A stretch of 64,000 bases of DNA from Planctomycetia bacterium (GTDB lineage: Bacteria > Planctomycetota > Planctomycetia > Pirellulales > UBA1268). Below are positions 31,026 through 40,039 of this stretch, piece by piece. The position numbers were made by a program, and so were the translations under genes. Below the pieces are notes generated by a model. It worked only from the letters and a program-made list of their open reading frames with translations, had not been told where the DNA came from and ran no database searches. Location of the stretch: positions 1 through 64,000 of the forward strand of contig JAPLNR010000054.1 of assembly GCA_026401035.1 (NCBI GenBank), given 5' to 3'. Position 1 is the stretch's first letter. Each line of letters begins with the position of its first letter.

Positions 31026-31742
31026 TCAGCCCCGATTACCGATATTTTCAGCCGTTTTTTCCGGCGCCGGGGCGGCTTTTTCGCCGTACACGGCCGCATC
31101 GAAGGCCGGCAGCAGCGCTGACAGAAAATCGGCGCACACGACCGGAGCCTGCCCACCCGCCAGGCGGGTTTCGTCGATGATGGCATAGAGCTTGTAGACG
31201 GCCGACGTGCCGGCCAGTTCGATCCGGGCGATCTGTGGCGCGATCCAGCGGCCGTCGACGCCATACGTCCAGAACACCCGCAGCGTCTGCCCCGTCTTGC
31301 GGAAGGTGCCGGTGAACGTCTCGGCGGTGCGGCCGTCGGCGAGGGGGATGCTCTGGCGATGCTCCGCCTCGGCGATCTCGAAGCCGGCGCCGGGATAGCA
31401 GCGGTCGGGCGTATGGCCGGAGGCGTCGTGTGGGGTCGCGCAGACGATGAAGGCCGAAACCTTCGCGCCCGACTCCTTGTTGACGAACAGCCGCGAGATG
31501 TGCCCGACCGCACCGGCCCGCTCCAACTGCTTGGGATCGGAGGGCAGTTCCTGCACGAATTCCCAGCCGCCGAACCGCTCCGGAAATTTCTGCTCGAGCA
31601 CCTGTGCAGCCTGCTGCAGATCGGCGGCCACGTTGCGGCCGCTCCAGCGGTCGGTCCACATGCCCTGCAGCACGGTCGCCCCGGCCACGAGCGCCACGCC
31701 GATGAGCACAGGCACGAGGCTCGCAAACGCTGTCGTTTTCAT
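31026..31742 (-). CDS. EpsI family exosortase-associated protein
   Basis: A 238-residue exported protein of the EpsI/DUF3485 family that accompanies exosortases in polysaccharide clusters. An N-terminal membrane segment (FASLVPVLIGVALVAGATVL) leads to the periplasmic domain; the family motif HTPDRCYPGAG (110-120, C115) and FWTYGVDGRWIAP are clear. GGGGAG lies six bases before ATG 31742. It lies between the chain-length/kinase gene and gmd. The exact role of EpsI is unsettled; it may be processed by or assist the exosortase. Confidence 0.88.
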   Translation of the reverse strand: MKTTAFASLVPVLIGVALVAGATVLQGMWTDRWSGRNVAADLQQAAQVLEQKFPERFGGWEFVQELPSDPKQLERAGAVGHISRLFVNKESGAKVSAFIVCATPHDASGHTPDRCYPGAGFEIAEAEHRQSIPLADGRTAETFTGTFRKTGQTLRVFWTYGVDGRWIAPQIARIELAGTSAVYKLYAIIDETRLAGGQAPVVCADFLSALLPAFDAAVYGEKAAPAPEKTAENIGNRG

Positions 31743-31754
31743 GGATGCTCCCCG

Positions 31755-31961
31755 CTACCGCGGCAACGGGGATGCGTAGAGCCGGCGCGGGCCGGCGTCA
31801 TTGACGCCGTTCATCACCACGCCGAGCACCCTGATACCGACGGCCCGCAGCCGGTCGATCGCCGCGTTGACCAGCGGCACCCGGCTGGAGTCGCGCATGG
31901 TCGCCACGATGGCGATATCGCTCTGCTGACCCAGCAGCAGGGCGTCGGCGAAGGCGAGCAC
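31755..31961 (-). pseudogene. Displaced C-terminal end of the tyrosine kinase
   Basis: This frame encodes VLAFADALLLGQQSDIAIVA, SSRVPLVNAAIDRL and VLGVVMNGVNDAGPRR, the normal last part of a bacterial tyrosine kinase including the helix after Walker B. It is out of frame with the main kinase gene just upstream. Only one tyrosine remains in the short tail, so the usual autophosphorylation cluster is poor or missing. Confidence 0.7.
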
Positions 31962-33976
31962 GGGACCGGCGTCGATATCACCTTCGCGAGTTCGGGTCGC
32001 GACAGCGCCGTGACGGCAGCGTAGTCGCAGTCGCCGCCCGTGACGGCGAACAGACCGTCGATGCTCGTCGGCTGCACGGCCTCATCGCCCGTGATCTCGC
32101 CGCGCAGCAATTCCGAGAGGCCGACGCCCAGTTCCAGTTCGAGGGCGAGGTGCACGTTGGGGTGCCGCAGATCGCCGTCCAGAAGCAGCGTGCGCTTGTC
32201 GGAACGGGCGAGGCTCGCCGCCAGCTGCGAGGAAAACGTGGTCTTGCCCTCGTGCTCGACGGCGCTCGTCACGAGGATCACCCGCGGCGACTCGCGGCCG
32301 GATTGCATTACGAGCGTGCGAATGCCATCGACGCATTCGGCGAGCAGACCGTCGTTGGTGTTGCGGCGGGAGCGGCTGATCCGCGGCAGTGATCCGAGCA
32401 TCCGCACCCCGATCCGCCGCGGCACCTCGTCGGTGGTGCTGAGGCGATCCCGCAGGTATTCGAGGGCCACGATCGACCCGCCACCGAGCACCAGCGCGGC
32501 GCCACCGGCGAGCATCGACAGCATGAGCCGGAAGAGGCGGTCGTTGCCCTCGGGCACGCTGGCCTCCTCGATGAGCGTCACCCGGCTGGGCATCGAGAGA
32601 TCGAGCGACGAGGTCTCGAGCTGCATGCCGATCTGGTCGGTGACCCGCTGGAGCTGTTCGATCTCGCCGCGGCGGGCTTCGAGGTCGGCGTTCGCCTTGC
32701 CGAGTTCCGTGGCCTCCTTGGCCACCTTGTCGAACTCCTTCGAAACTTCCGCCAGGGTCAACGAGAGCATCTCCCGGCGCATTTTGAGCACCACGGGGCT
32801 TTCGAGTGGCTGCCCCGTGCGGCTGCCCGTCCCCTCGAGCGACAGCTGCGAGACGATCTGGGGCCGCAGGTCGGCCCGCCGCTCGGCGATCCGCTGGGCG
32901 ATCTGATCCCGCTGCGCCCGCAGTCGCTTCACGGCCGGCTCGTTGACACCGCGGGCGCTGCGCTGCTCCTGAAAGAGCATCGCTTCCTCGATGCCGGCGA
33001 GCCGATTCCCGAGCTCGACGATCTGCTGGTCGCGGACCAAGACCGACTCGACCATCTCCTCCGGCAGGGCGTCTTCGGAGGCGATCTCGCCCCGCGCCTT
33101 GGCGTCGATGATCGCGAGCTCCGCATCGATCGCCGTCAGATCCCGCTGCGACTGCGAGAGTTGCGAGCGGAGCGTGCCGAGATGGTCGAGCAGAAGGCTC
33201 CGCTGCGTGGCCACCTCGGAACTGTCGCGGGTGCCGAGCGTGCGGGCGAGCGTGTTGAACGTCTCGCGACGCTCCCGCATCTCGGCCATGTTTTCCTTGT
33301 ATTTTCTTTCGAGCGCGTCACGGCGGCCGAGGGTTTCCGCCCGCTCCTTGTTGACGATGTCCTCGAGATAGGAGGCCGTCACGGCATTGACGATCTTCGC
33401 CACTTCGGGGGCGTGCTCGCCCCGCAGCCGCACCTGCACCACCTCCGACTCCATCGGTGCCGTCACCTGGATCGAACGGGTGAGCCAGCCGACCGGGTCT
33501 TCGTCCTGCTCGCGGATGGTCGGCAGTTCGGCGATGCCGGTCCGGCGCAGGGCCGACGTGAGCACGAACGGCGACTTGATCAGCGTCACCTGCGTCTTGC
33601 GATAGGCCTCGTATTCGCCGCCGTCACGACCGCCACCGGTGAGCATGCCCGACTTGTCGCGCACCCGCAGCCACGCGACGGCCTCGTAGCCCCGTGGCAT
33701 GAAGAGCCAGGTGGAAATGGATGCCGCAGAGGCGAGGAGCGTGCCGAGCACCACGGCCGGCAGCCACCGCCGGCGGAACGAATGCCAAACCCGCTTGTAG
33801 TCGATGCCGCCGGACAGCGGATCGTCGCCACCACCATAGGTCGGGGGATAGTGTGGCTGCTGCTGGGGGGCGAGGGCCGTGTCGCGCACGGTGAGCGTGC
33901 CCAGCGACGCACCGGCTGTCGCCGTCGAGGCATGGGCACTCATATTCGCGTCCGTTGCTGTGGTCGAGTCGCTCAT
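31814..33976 (-). CDS. Wzz chain-length regulator/BY-kinase, frameshifted near the end
   Basis: A 720-residue reading frame. A Wzz domain with a first transmembrane helix (about 68-94), a long coiled-coil periplasmic part (about 200-470) and a second helix (about 480-505) is followed by a tyrosine-kinase domain with Walker A SAVEHEGKTT and Walker A' LLLDGDLRHP. After LSRPELAKVI the frame shifts: the expected Walker B region continues in another frame as DIDAGPVLAFADALL, and about a dozen residues that normally precede it are missing. The last 60 residues of this frame are therefore nonsense. Either a deletion has inactivated the kinase or the sequence has an error. Start ATG 33976, or ATG 12 codons later. 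Confidence 0.8.
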   Translation of the reverse strand: MSDSTTATDANMSAHASTATAGASLGTLTVRDTALAPQQQPHYPPTYGGGDDPLSGGIDYKRVWHSFRRRWLPAVVLGTLLASAASISTWLFMPRGYEAVAWLRVRDKSGMLTGGGRDGGEYEAYRKTQVTLIKSPFVLTSALRRTGIAELPTIREQDEDPVGWLTRSIQVTAPMESEVVQVRLRGEHAPEVAKIVNAVTASYLEDIVNKERAETLGRRDALERKYKENMAEMRERRETFNTLARTLGTRDSSEVATQRSLLLDHLGTLRSQLSQSQRDLTAIDAELAIIDAKARGEIASEDALPEEMVESVLVRDQQIVELGNRLAGIEEAMLFQEQRSARGVNEPAVKRLRAQRDQIAQRIAERRADLRPQIVSQLSLEGTGSRTGQPLESPVVLKMRREMLSLTLAEVSKEFDKVAKEATELGKANADLEARRGEIEQLQRVTDQIGMQLETSSLDLSMPSRVTLIEEASVPEGNDRLFRLMLSMLAGGAALVLGGGSIVALEYLRDRLSTTDEVPRRIGVRMLGSLPRISRSRRNTNDGLLAECVDGIRTLVMQSGRESPRVILVTSAVEHEGKTTFSSQLAASLARSDKRTLLLDGDLRHPNVHLALELELGVGLSELLRGEITGDEAVQPTSIDGLFAVTGGDCDYAAVTALSRPELAKVISTPVPCSPSPTPCCWVSRAISPSWRPCATPAGCRWSTRRSTGCGPSVSGCSAW

Positions 33977-34149
33977 GGCTTCAGCAGTGGTTCATCAGCA
34001 GCAACCGCGGTCTCTCGCGGTTGAAACTGTCGCTTGCGTAAGTATCCCAGGGATGTGGTTCAACTGTGCGGGGTCAACTGTACGGGCGCGTTGAAAACCA
34101 AGTCCTGTGGCGGTGAGCCACACCCTCAATTCTAGCCCATTTTTTCGGG

Positions 34150-35256
34150 TCAATCCGAACGTTTTACCGGCTGCTGAACGACTGCCGACTGTCGGGCCTG
34201 GCGCGGCTGTGCCGCCCCTCCGGCTCTGTTGCCAGCAGCCAGCCCCCGTGACGCAACTACCGCCGGGGCCTGATCTTCCGTCATGAACAGGTGGGCCAGG
34301 ATCCACTGCAGCGAAAACAGCATTCCCAGGGCCATCGGCATCATCACCCACCCTGCCAGATCGTGAAAAACCATCTCTGCCACCTCGGAGTTGGCCACTT
34401 GGTACAGCAGCCCGGTGACCGTAATACGAATCGAGTTGACGATCAGTGCGATCGGAATTGCGCTCGCCAGAATAACGGCGTTTTCCCACCACTCCCGGTC
34501 GCCGAGAAGCACGAGGGCCACGGACAAGGCAATGAAGATCGTGAGCATTCTGAGACCGCTGCAGGCGTCGACCACGCCCAGGTGCATTTCCCCGACGACG
34601 ATCTGGTTGCCCTCCCGGAAGGCGTCGAGCCCGAGCGTCTGCAGGGCGTAGGTGCTGACGATCGTGGCGAGCGTCTGGAGCGGTCCGAGCAGATACCGCG
34701 TCGCCTCGTCGGGCAGCGGATACATGAAGATCAGAAAGGCGATTGGTGCCCACGCCCAGCGAAACATGCTCCAGCCGCCGGCAAGCAGAAACACACCCGC
34801 CAACGCGGGCACGAACGTGTACATGTCGATCGTCACGATCCGGTAGCGGGCGGCCAGCAGGCGGAGCCCAAAACTGCCCACCAGCAAGGCCAGTCCGGCC
34901 AGCCGGGCTGACAGCGTCACCGGCTCGATCGGCCGGCGCCACCAGAAGAGCAGGGCCGCCGAAAAGAGCGGCACGATCCAGCCATGGGAATATTGCGGGT
35001 TGCTCCAACTGGACTGTGCATTCAAGAGCCCGGGCCAGTAACTGTAAATCAGCATTGCCGTCAGGCCGGCGATCGCGATCCAGGCGGCACGATCGTCGGG
35101 ACGCTCGAGATCGCGGATGAATTCCAGCAGCCGCCGTTTGGCGCCCGCGAAGAGTCCCTCGTCGACATACTGCGAGGACGTGACGGGGCCAACGGACCGC
35201 GAGATGCTGGCCGCGGCGGGCTTCGACACGACCGAAACAATCGGCTTTGGCTTCAT
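34150..35256 (-). CDS. Exosortase
   Basis: A 368-residue polytopic membrane cysteine protease/transpeptidase that processes PEP-CTERM proteins. The catalytic triad is visible as VVDACSGLRML (C232), NSIRITVTG (R277) and FHDLAGW (H298), each at the end of a transmembrane helix. Eight or so hydrophobic segments span about 57-315; an Ala/Gln-rich cytoplasmic tail ends the protein. ATG 35256 is preferred; GTG 35280 adds eight residues. Neighbours EpsI, Wzz/kinase and sugar-nucleotide genes place it in an exopolysaccharide-linked exosortase system. A probable substrate is encoded at 44.6 kb. Confidence 0.93.
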   Translation of the reverse strand: MKPKPIVSVVSKPAAASISRSVGPVTSSQYVDEGLFAGAKRRLLEFIRDLERPDDRAAWIAIAGLTAMLIYSYWPGLLNAQSSWSNPQYSHGWIVPLFSAALLFWWRRPIEPVTLSARLAGLALLVGSFGLRLLAARYRIVTIDMYTFVPALAGVFLLAGGWSMFRWAWAPIAFLIFMYPLPDEATRYLLGPLQTLATIVSTYALQTLGLDAFREGNQIVVGEMHLGVVDACSGLRMLTIFIALSVALVLLGDREWWENAVILASAIPIALIVNSIRITVTGLLYQVANSEVAEMVFHDLAGWVMMPMALGMLFSLQWILAHLFMTEDQAPAVVASRGLAAGNRAGGAAQPRQARQSAVVQQPVKRSD

Positions 35257-35272
35257 TCGTCGCTCTTCAAGG

Positions 35273-36193
35273 CTACCCACCCGACTCCGAAAATATACAC
35301 CATGCGGCCAGCCTCCAAAGCCGGTCGATCCCGCGCCACGCCAGTTGGTGCGTTACTGCCGCCACCACGAGATCGGTGGACACTCCTTTGCCAGGAGCGC
35401 CGCCCCCGGGGGCCGCGGCCAGCATTCGCCGCATCCCCCCCACGGCGAGCGTGAGCGCCGCGACCGACACCGCCGCCTGCCAGCCCAGGGCCGTGCCGAG
35501 CAGCATCAGGCCCGCAGCCGCCGTGCGATCACCGAGACCGCGGCCGGCCAGCCAGCCGACGGCCAGACCGGCTGCCGAAGCGATCAGCCCCCGCACCGGA
35601 CCCTGCTGCGGCCCAATCCCCGCCCCCACCGGCATCAGTTCGGGCAGCGCAAGCACCGCGGCCCCGGTCAGCGAGAGCGCCACGGCGGCCCACGGCCACG
35701 GCACCTGCTGGCCAGCCTCGTCGAGGAGCGCCCAAGCCAGCAGCGTGACCAGCACGACACAGTGCAGCACGCAGGCGGCCACGAGCAGCCAGTCGGGATT
35801 GAGCAGCAAGGCATCGCCGCCCCACTGCCGGCCTGCAAAGCGTGCGCCCGGGAGATTCATGCCCCCCGAGAGCAGTTCCACCGAGGCGACCAGTCCCACC
35901 ATCATGGCCGTGACGGCCTCGACCAACGGATAGCGCGACGAGATCGTTGCGCCGCAATCACGGCAGCGGCCCCGCAAGAGCAGCCATCCCAAGACGGGCA
36001 CGTTGTCCCGCCAGCGAATCGCCGCCCCGCAGGCCGGACAGTGGGAGCCACCCAGCACCACCGACTCGCCGCGGGGCAACCGGTGCACCACCACGTTCAA
36101 AAAGCTCCCGATGTTCGCCCCGATGACGAACACAAACAGGACGAGGCAGGTGTCGGTCAGCAGCACGATCAGCCCTTCGAAGCTGGCAGGCAT
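35273..36193 (-). CDS. Prepilin peptidase (A24 family)
   Basis: A 306-residue inner-membrane aspartic protease that cleaves and methylates type IV prepilin-like proteins. GANIGSFLNVVVHRLPRG, two CxxC pairs (CPAC, CRDC) of the N-terminal methylase domain and the two membrane aspartates (ALLDEAG; GLGDRTAAAG for the GxGD motif) are present. ATG 36193 lies 10 bases after GGAG; the frame is open to 36274. It is 16 bases upstream of the exosortase, an uncommon pairing. The DUF1559 pseudopilin at 45.6 kb is the kind of protein it would process. Confidence 0.85.
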   Translation of the reverse strand: MPASFEGLIVLLTDTCLVLFVFVIGANIGSFLNVVVHRLPRGESVVLGGSHCPACGAAIRWRDNVPVLGWLLLRGRCRDCGATISSRYPLVEAVTAMMVGLVASVELLSGGMNLPGARFAGRQWGGDALLLNPDWLLVAACVLHCVVLVTLLAWALLDEAGQQVPWPWAAVALSLTGAAVLALPELMPVGAGIGPQQGPVRGLIASAAGLAVGWLAGRGLGDRTAAAGLMLLGTALGWQAAVSVAALTLAVGGMRRMLAAAPGGGAPGKGVSTDLVVAAVTHQLAWRGIDRLWRLAAWCIFSESGG

Positions 36194-36291
36194 TTCCGTG
36201 ACACTCCGGCGTTTGCCCGTTTCGATCTGGGACTGCCGATCGGGATTCGTGTAGGGTAGCGTCGCCGATAGCATCTTCGCAGAGGAACTGC

Positions 36292-37302
36292 ATGCCGACG
36301 GAAGAAACCGGATTTGCCCCGACTGTTGCCGACCAGCCGCCCGTGCGTCGCCGCCTGCCCGGCTGGCTGAACATCACGCTGCGGCTGGCCGCCACGGTCG
36401 CGCTCATGGCGCTGGCGCTTCGCGGTGTGGAATGGCCGAAGCTGGCAGGGCTATTCGCCAAGATCGACTGGCGCTGGTGGGCGGCCGGGCTGGCCACGAG
36501 CATGTTCGTGCAGGTGGTCGCCGCCGTTCGCTGGGCGGCGCTCGCCCGGCCGATCGGGTTTCCGTTTTCGATCGGGCTCTTCATCTGGCGGTTTTTCGAG
36601 GGCATGTTCTTCAGCCTCTGCCTGCCGACGACGATCGGCGGCGACGTGGTGAAGGCCTATCGGTTGGCCGATACCACGCACGGTCGTCTGCTGGCGGGGT
36701 GCACCGTGCTAGCCGACCGGCTCACCGGGCTGACGGCGCTCGGCGTGCTGGCGGGGGCCGCGCTGATCGCGAAGGAGACCGGATTCGGTCTTGCGGCGAC
36801 GCTTGCCGTCGGCGCGGGCCTGCTGCTCGCCGCCCTGGCCGTCATCTGGCTGGGAGTCGGCTCGCTCGACAAACTGCTGACGATCTTTCCGGAGCCGCAC
36901 GCCGCGCGGCAGTTCATCGCGCGACTGCTTCCCTACCAGCTGCGGCCGAGCCTGATGGTGAAGGCCGTGGGCTGGAGCCTCGTCGTGCAGGCGGGGGGCG
37001 CGATCTCCGTCGCGTTCATCGCCCGCGGCATCGGCATCGATCTGCCGCTGTCGATCTGGTTTGCCGTCGTGCCGCTCATCGCATTGGCGATGGTGCTGCC
37101 GATCAGCATCAGCGGGGTGGGCGTGCGGGAGGGCGGCCTGGCGATGCTGCTGGCCCCGTCCGGCGTCGCGTCGGAGCAGGCCGTCGCGATCGGTCTGCTC
37201 TGGTTCCTCTCGACGATCCTCATGGGGCTGGTTGGCGGCGCGCTCTTCCTGCTCGACCGCCATCCGTATCATGCCGCGGCTCAGGCGGGCGAGACGCCCT
37301 GA
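36292..37302 (+). CDS. Flippase-like membrane protein (LPG synthase TM family)
   Basis: A 336-residue polytopic protein of the lysylphosphatidylglycerol synthase transmembrane/UPF0104 family. Characteristic are LRLAATVALMALALRGVEW, FFEGMFFSLCLPTTIGGDVVKAYRLAD, LADRLTGLTAL and the late GVGVREGGLAMLL. Without the soluble aminoacyl-transferase domain it is probably a lipid-linked sugar or phospholipid translocator. It is divergent from the prepilin peptidase and its 3' end overlaps the convergent NUDIX gene by 22 bp. Confidence 0.85.
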   Translation: MPTEETGFAPTVADQPPVRRRLPGWLNITLRLAATVALMALALRGVEWPKLAGLFAKIDWRWWAAGLATSMFVQVVAAVRWAALARPIGFPFSIGLFIWRFFEGMFFSLCLPTTIGGDVVKAYRLADTTHGRLLAGCTVLADRLTGLTALGVLAGAALIAKETGFGLAATLAVGAGLLLAALAVIWLGVGSLDKLLTIFPEPHAARQFIARLLPYQLRPSLMVKAVGWSLVVQAGGAISVAFIARGIGIDLPLSIWFAVVPLIALAMVLPISISGVGVREGGLAMLLAPSGVASEQAVAIGLLWFLSTILMGLVGGALFLLDRHPYHAAAQAGETP

Positions 37303-37871
37303 TCCCGGCGCAGCGCGTCGCAGAGGAGCAGCCCCGCGACCGTCTTGGCATCGTCGATGCGGCCGTCGAGGCACATCGCGAGCGCCTCGTTCCAGGCGAC
37401 CACGCGGGTGTGGATCTGCTCGCCGGGTTCGAGCGCCTGCGGGCCGGGCAGGAGATCCTCCGCCACGAAGAGGTGCATCCGCTCCCGCAGGATGCCCGGC
37501 GACATCCAGAACGCCGCCACCGGCTCGATCCGGCCGGCGCGATAGCCCGTCTCCTCGGCGAGTTCCCGGGCGGCCGCCTCCGCGAGCGACTCCACCCGAT
37601 CGAGCGTGCCGGCGGGCAGTTCGAGCAGCGTCTTGCCGACGGCCACGCGAACGACCTCGATCAGGCACACCTCCTGCGGCGACACCAGCGGCACGATCAC
37701 GACGCTGCCCGGATGTTCGATGACGTCGCGGGTGCGCTGTGCCGCTTCGGGAAAGGCGCCCGGCGGTTCGGGGACCCGCACCACACGAAACCGTTTCGCC
37801 GTGTAGACGACCTCGCCGCCACGCTGCGAAGGCGGCGCGCCCGCGCCGGCCCCGGAAGATTTATCGGTCAT
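37281..37871 (-). CDS. NUDIX hydrolase, ADP-ribose pyrophosphatase type
   Basis: A 196-residue hydrolase of nucleoside diphosphate derivatives. The NUDIX box GTLDRVESLAEAAARELAEE followed by TGY fits GX5EX7REUXEEXGU exactly. PGSVVIVPLVSPQEVCLIEV before it and FWMSPGILRERMHLFVAEDL after it match the ADP-ribose/NDP-sugar pyrophosphatase group. ATG 37871 overlaps the end of ygfZ; a GTG two codons upstream is possible. The two genes are probably co-expressed. Confidence 0.9.
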   Translation of the reverse strand: MTDKSSGAGAGAPPSQRGGEVVYTAKRFRVVRVPEPPGAFPEAAQRTRDVIEHPGSVVIVPLVSPQEVCLIEVVRVAVGKTLLELPAGTLDRVESLAEAAARELAEETGYRAGRIEPVAAFWMSPGILRERMHLFVAEDLLPGPQALEPGEQIHTRVVAWNEALAMCLDGRIDDAKTVAGLLLCDALRRDQGVSPA

Positions 37872-38937
37872 GCCCACCCTCCATTTGGAAATCGGTCACG
37901 GGGCCGGTCAGGGGCACCGTCACGACGCGGGCCGGCCGGCCATCGACCTCGAGGACTGCGTCGGGCCCCAGCCGCTTCGCCAGCGCGATCGCGAGACCGA
38001 GACCTGCGCCGACATGCGGCGAGTGACAGGCCGACGTGATCGTGCCGACCGTTTCGCCGCCCGAGTGCAGCCCGGCTCCGGCCGCCACCGGTCCGTCGAC
38101 GGCGATGGCCACGAGCCGCCGGTTGACATGTCCGAGCGCATCGATGCGGGCGACCGTCTCCTGCCCGAGATAGCAGCCCTTGGTGAACGAGATCGCGCGG
38201 ACGTCGCGGCCCAGTTCCTGCGGCAGCGTTTTCTCGGAAATGTCGACCGCCTCCGGCCGGCCCTCCTCGATCCGCACCGTCTCGACCGCCTCGCGGCTGG
38301 CCTCGGCAGCACCCGTCGACCGCAGATGCGCAGCCAGCCGCGGCCAATCGCGGGCCGCGATTCTCACGAGAAATCCCACGGGCCCCGCCCAGTCGACCCG
38401 TGCGATCACGAGTGAAACCCCGGCGATCACTTTTTGAACATGGCCCAGCAACTGCACCGGCAACGGCCCGCCGCCCGGACGCTCCCGATCACATTGCCCC
38501 GCGAGCCAGTCGGCACTCGTGGGGCCCGCGACGAGCAGGCTCGTGAAATCAGCGCCGGCATCGACCAGCTCCACTCGTTCGCGGATGTGGTAGTGCTCCA
38601 AGTGCTCGCGGAGGGAGTGCGGGAGCGCCGCTGGTGCGTCGACCCAGAGGCTGTTGGCAGTCTCTCCGGTAGTCTCTTCGGCAGGGTCGCCGGCGACGCA
38701 AAAGATGTTGGCCAGCGCGAGCACCCAGCCCTTGGAGTCGGTGAAGAAACCTTCCGTTCCCTCGCCCGGTGCCAGCCGCGAGACCGCCGCCGTCGTGAAG
38801 TTGTCGATGAAGCGGACGGCATCGTTTCCGGTGGCCAGAACCGTCGTGCGGCGGCCGAGGTCGGCCCATGCCACCGAATTGCGAAGTTCGGCGTAGCCCG
38901 CTGGCGGGGGGGCCGCGGAGGGGCGCGGAGCGTTCAT
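37861..38937 (-). CDS. ygfZ: Folate-binding YgfZ-like protein
   Basis: A 358-residue protein of the GcvT/YgfZ family. The signature SFTKGCYLGQETVAR contains the conserved cysteine of KGCYxGQE; the N-terminal domain (GNDAVRFIDNFTTAAV, GFFTDSKGWVLALANIFCV) is the tetrahydrofolate-binding fold. YgfZ supports repair or assembly of iron-sulfur enzymes such as MiaB. The absence of glycine cleavage neighbours argues against GcvT. ATG 38937 is chosen; upstream residues look non-coding. Confidence 0.87.
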   Translation of the reverse strand: MNAPRPSAAPPPAGYAELRNSVAWADLGRRTTVLATGNDAVRFIDNFTTAAVSRLAPGEGTEGFFTDSKGWVLALANIFCVAGDPAEETTGETANSLWVDAPAALPHSLREHLEHYHIRERVELVDAGADFTSLLVAGPTSADWLAGQCDRERPGGGPLPVQLLGHVQKVIAGVSLVIARVDWAGPVGFLVRIAARDWPRLAAHLRSTGAAEASREAVETVRIEEGRPEAVDISEKTLPQELGRDVRAISFTKGCYLGQETVARIDALGHVNRRLVAIAVDGPVAAGAGLHSGGETVGTITSACHSPHVGAGLGLAIALAKRLGPDAVLEVDGRPARVVTVPLTGPVTDFQMEGGHDR

Positions 38938-39232
38938 GGCGGGTGGTCTCAGGGGGCGGCGGGTCCGACGCAGCCACAGGCTACCACGGCTGGTGCCGCC
39001 GCAAACCGCCGGATACGCCCGCAAAACAACGGATTTACTCGCCACGCCACGAATCTTGAAAAATATTTTCGCCTTGGCGCGAACGCCCCGACATCCGGCT
39101 GCGTAAGTCTCTCACCGCAACGAAGACGCGGTGCGACGAACCAAAACGCGTGACTCACACGCCGCCCTGCTCGCAATTCCCTGATGTGCCGCCCGCGGTG
39201 CGGACGCTGCCCGAACGATGAGGAGGTCTCCA

Positions 39233-39862
39233 ATGGCCACTGTCCACTACGAAGCCGATTGCCGAGATGACTTCGACGATTCCGATGAAGTCACGAACAA
39301 CCCGTTCGCCGTCGCCGACAGCGAGCACTCCGATGTGGCCCGGGCCGCCTCCGAATACGACGACCAGCCTGCGGAACAGCAGCGGCCGCCGCAGCGGCGG
39401 CTCCGGAAACGGATGCATCGCATCTCCGAGGTGCGGCAGCGTCAGGGGGTGACCCTCCGGAACGTGGCCCGCCGGCTCGGCATCGAGTTGTCGGTCGTGC
39501 GACGACAGGAGCAGCCTGATAGCGACCTGCGGCTCTCGGAGGTGATGCTCTGGCAGTCGGTGCTCGAGGTGCCGATCGCGGAACTGCTCGTCGAAGGCGA
39601 AGGTCAGCTCTCCGGGCCGGTGCTCGAGCGGTCGCGGATGGTCAAGCTCATGAAGACGGCGGCGGCGATCCGCGAACGGACCAGCGGCACACCCGTGGGG
39701 CGAACGGTCGACATGCTCGTCGAGCAGATCCTGGAAATCATGCCCGAACTCCGGGATGTCACCCCGTGGAACACGGTCGGCCAGCGCCGCACGCTCGACG
39801 ACGTCGGCCGCACCGCCCGCTACAGCATGCCGGACGACATCTTCCGCCGTCCGCCGCAGTAG
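39233..39862 (+). CDS. Helix-turn-helix (XRE-like) protein
   Basis: A 209-residue probable DNA-binding protein. The N-terminal 60 residues are acidic and look disordered; RISEVRQRQGVTLRNVARRL (about 64-83) followed by GIELSVVRRQEQP is an XRE-type helix-turn-helix. The C-terminal half is helical with MVKLMKTAAAIRER. A perfect AGGAGG (39221-39226) lies six bases before ATG 39233, so strong translation is expected. The 295-bp upstream gap is AT-rich by local standards (a GAAAAATATTTTC palindrome near 39057-39069) and may hold its promoter. The regulon is unknown. Confidence 0.75.
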   Translation: MATVHYEADCRDDFDDSDEVTNNPFAVADSEHSDVARAASEYDDQPAEQQRPPQRRLRKRMHRISEVRQRQGVTLRNVARRLGIELSVVRRQEQPDSDLRLSEVMLWQSVLEVPIAELLVEGEGQLSGPVLERSRMVKLMKTAAAIRERTSGTPVGRTVDMLVEQILEIMPELRDVTPWNTVGQRRTLDDVGRTARYSMPDDIFRRPPQ

Positions 39863-40039
39863 AACCGCCGCGGCGCGACTGTCACCTTTTTCCAGTCCAC
39901 ATCTCCCGGCGGCGCCCCTGCAGCAACAGGGGTGCCGTCGCCGTTTTCATGCCGTCGGCGGATCAATCTTGTTCGCGCCGGCAGCGGTGCTTACGATGCC
40001 GATCGGATATTTGATCCCGGGTTCCCGATCCTCCGCAGG

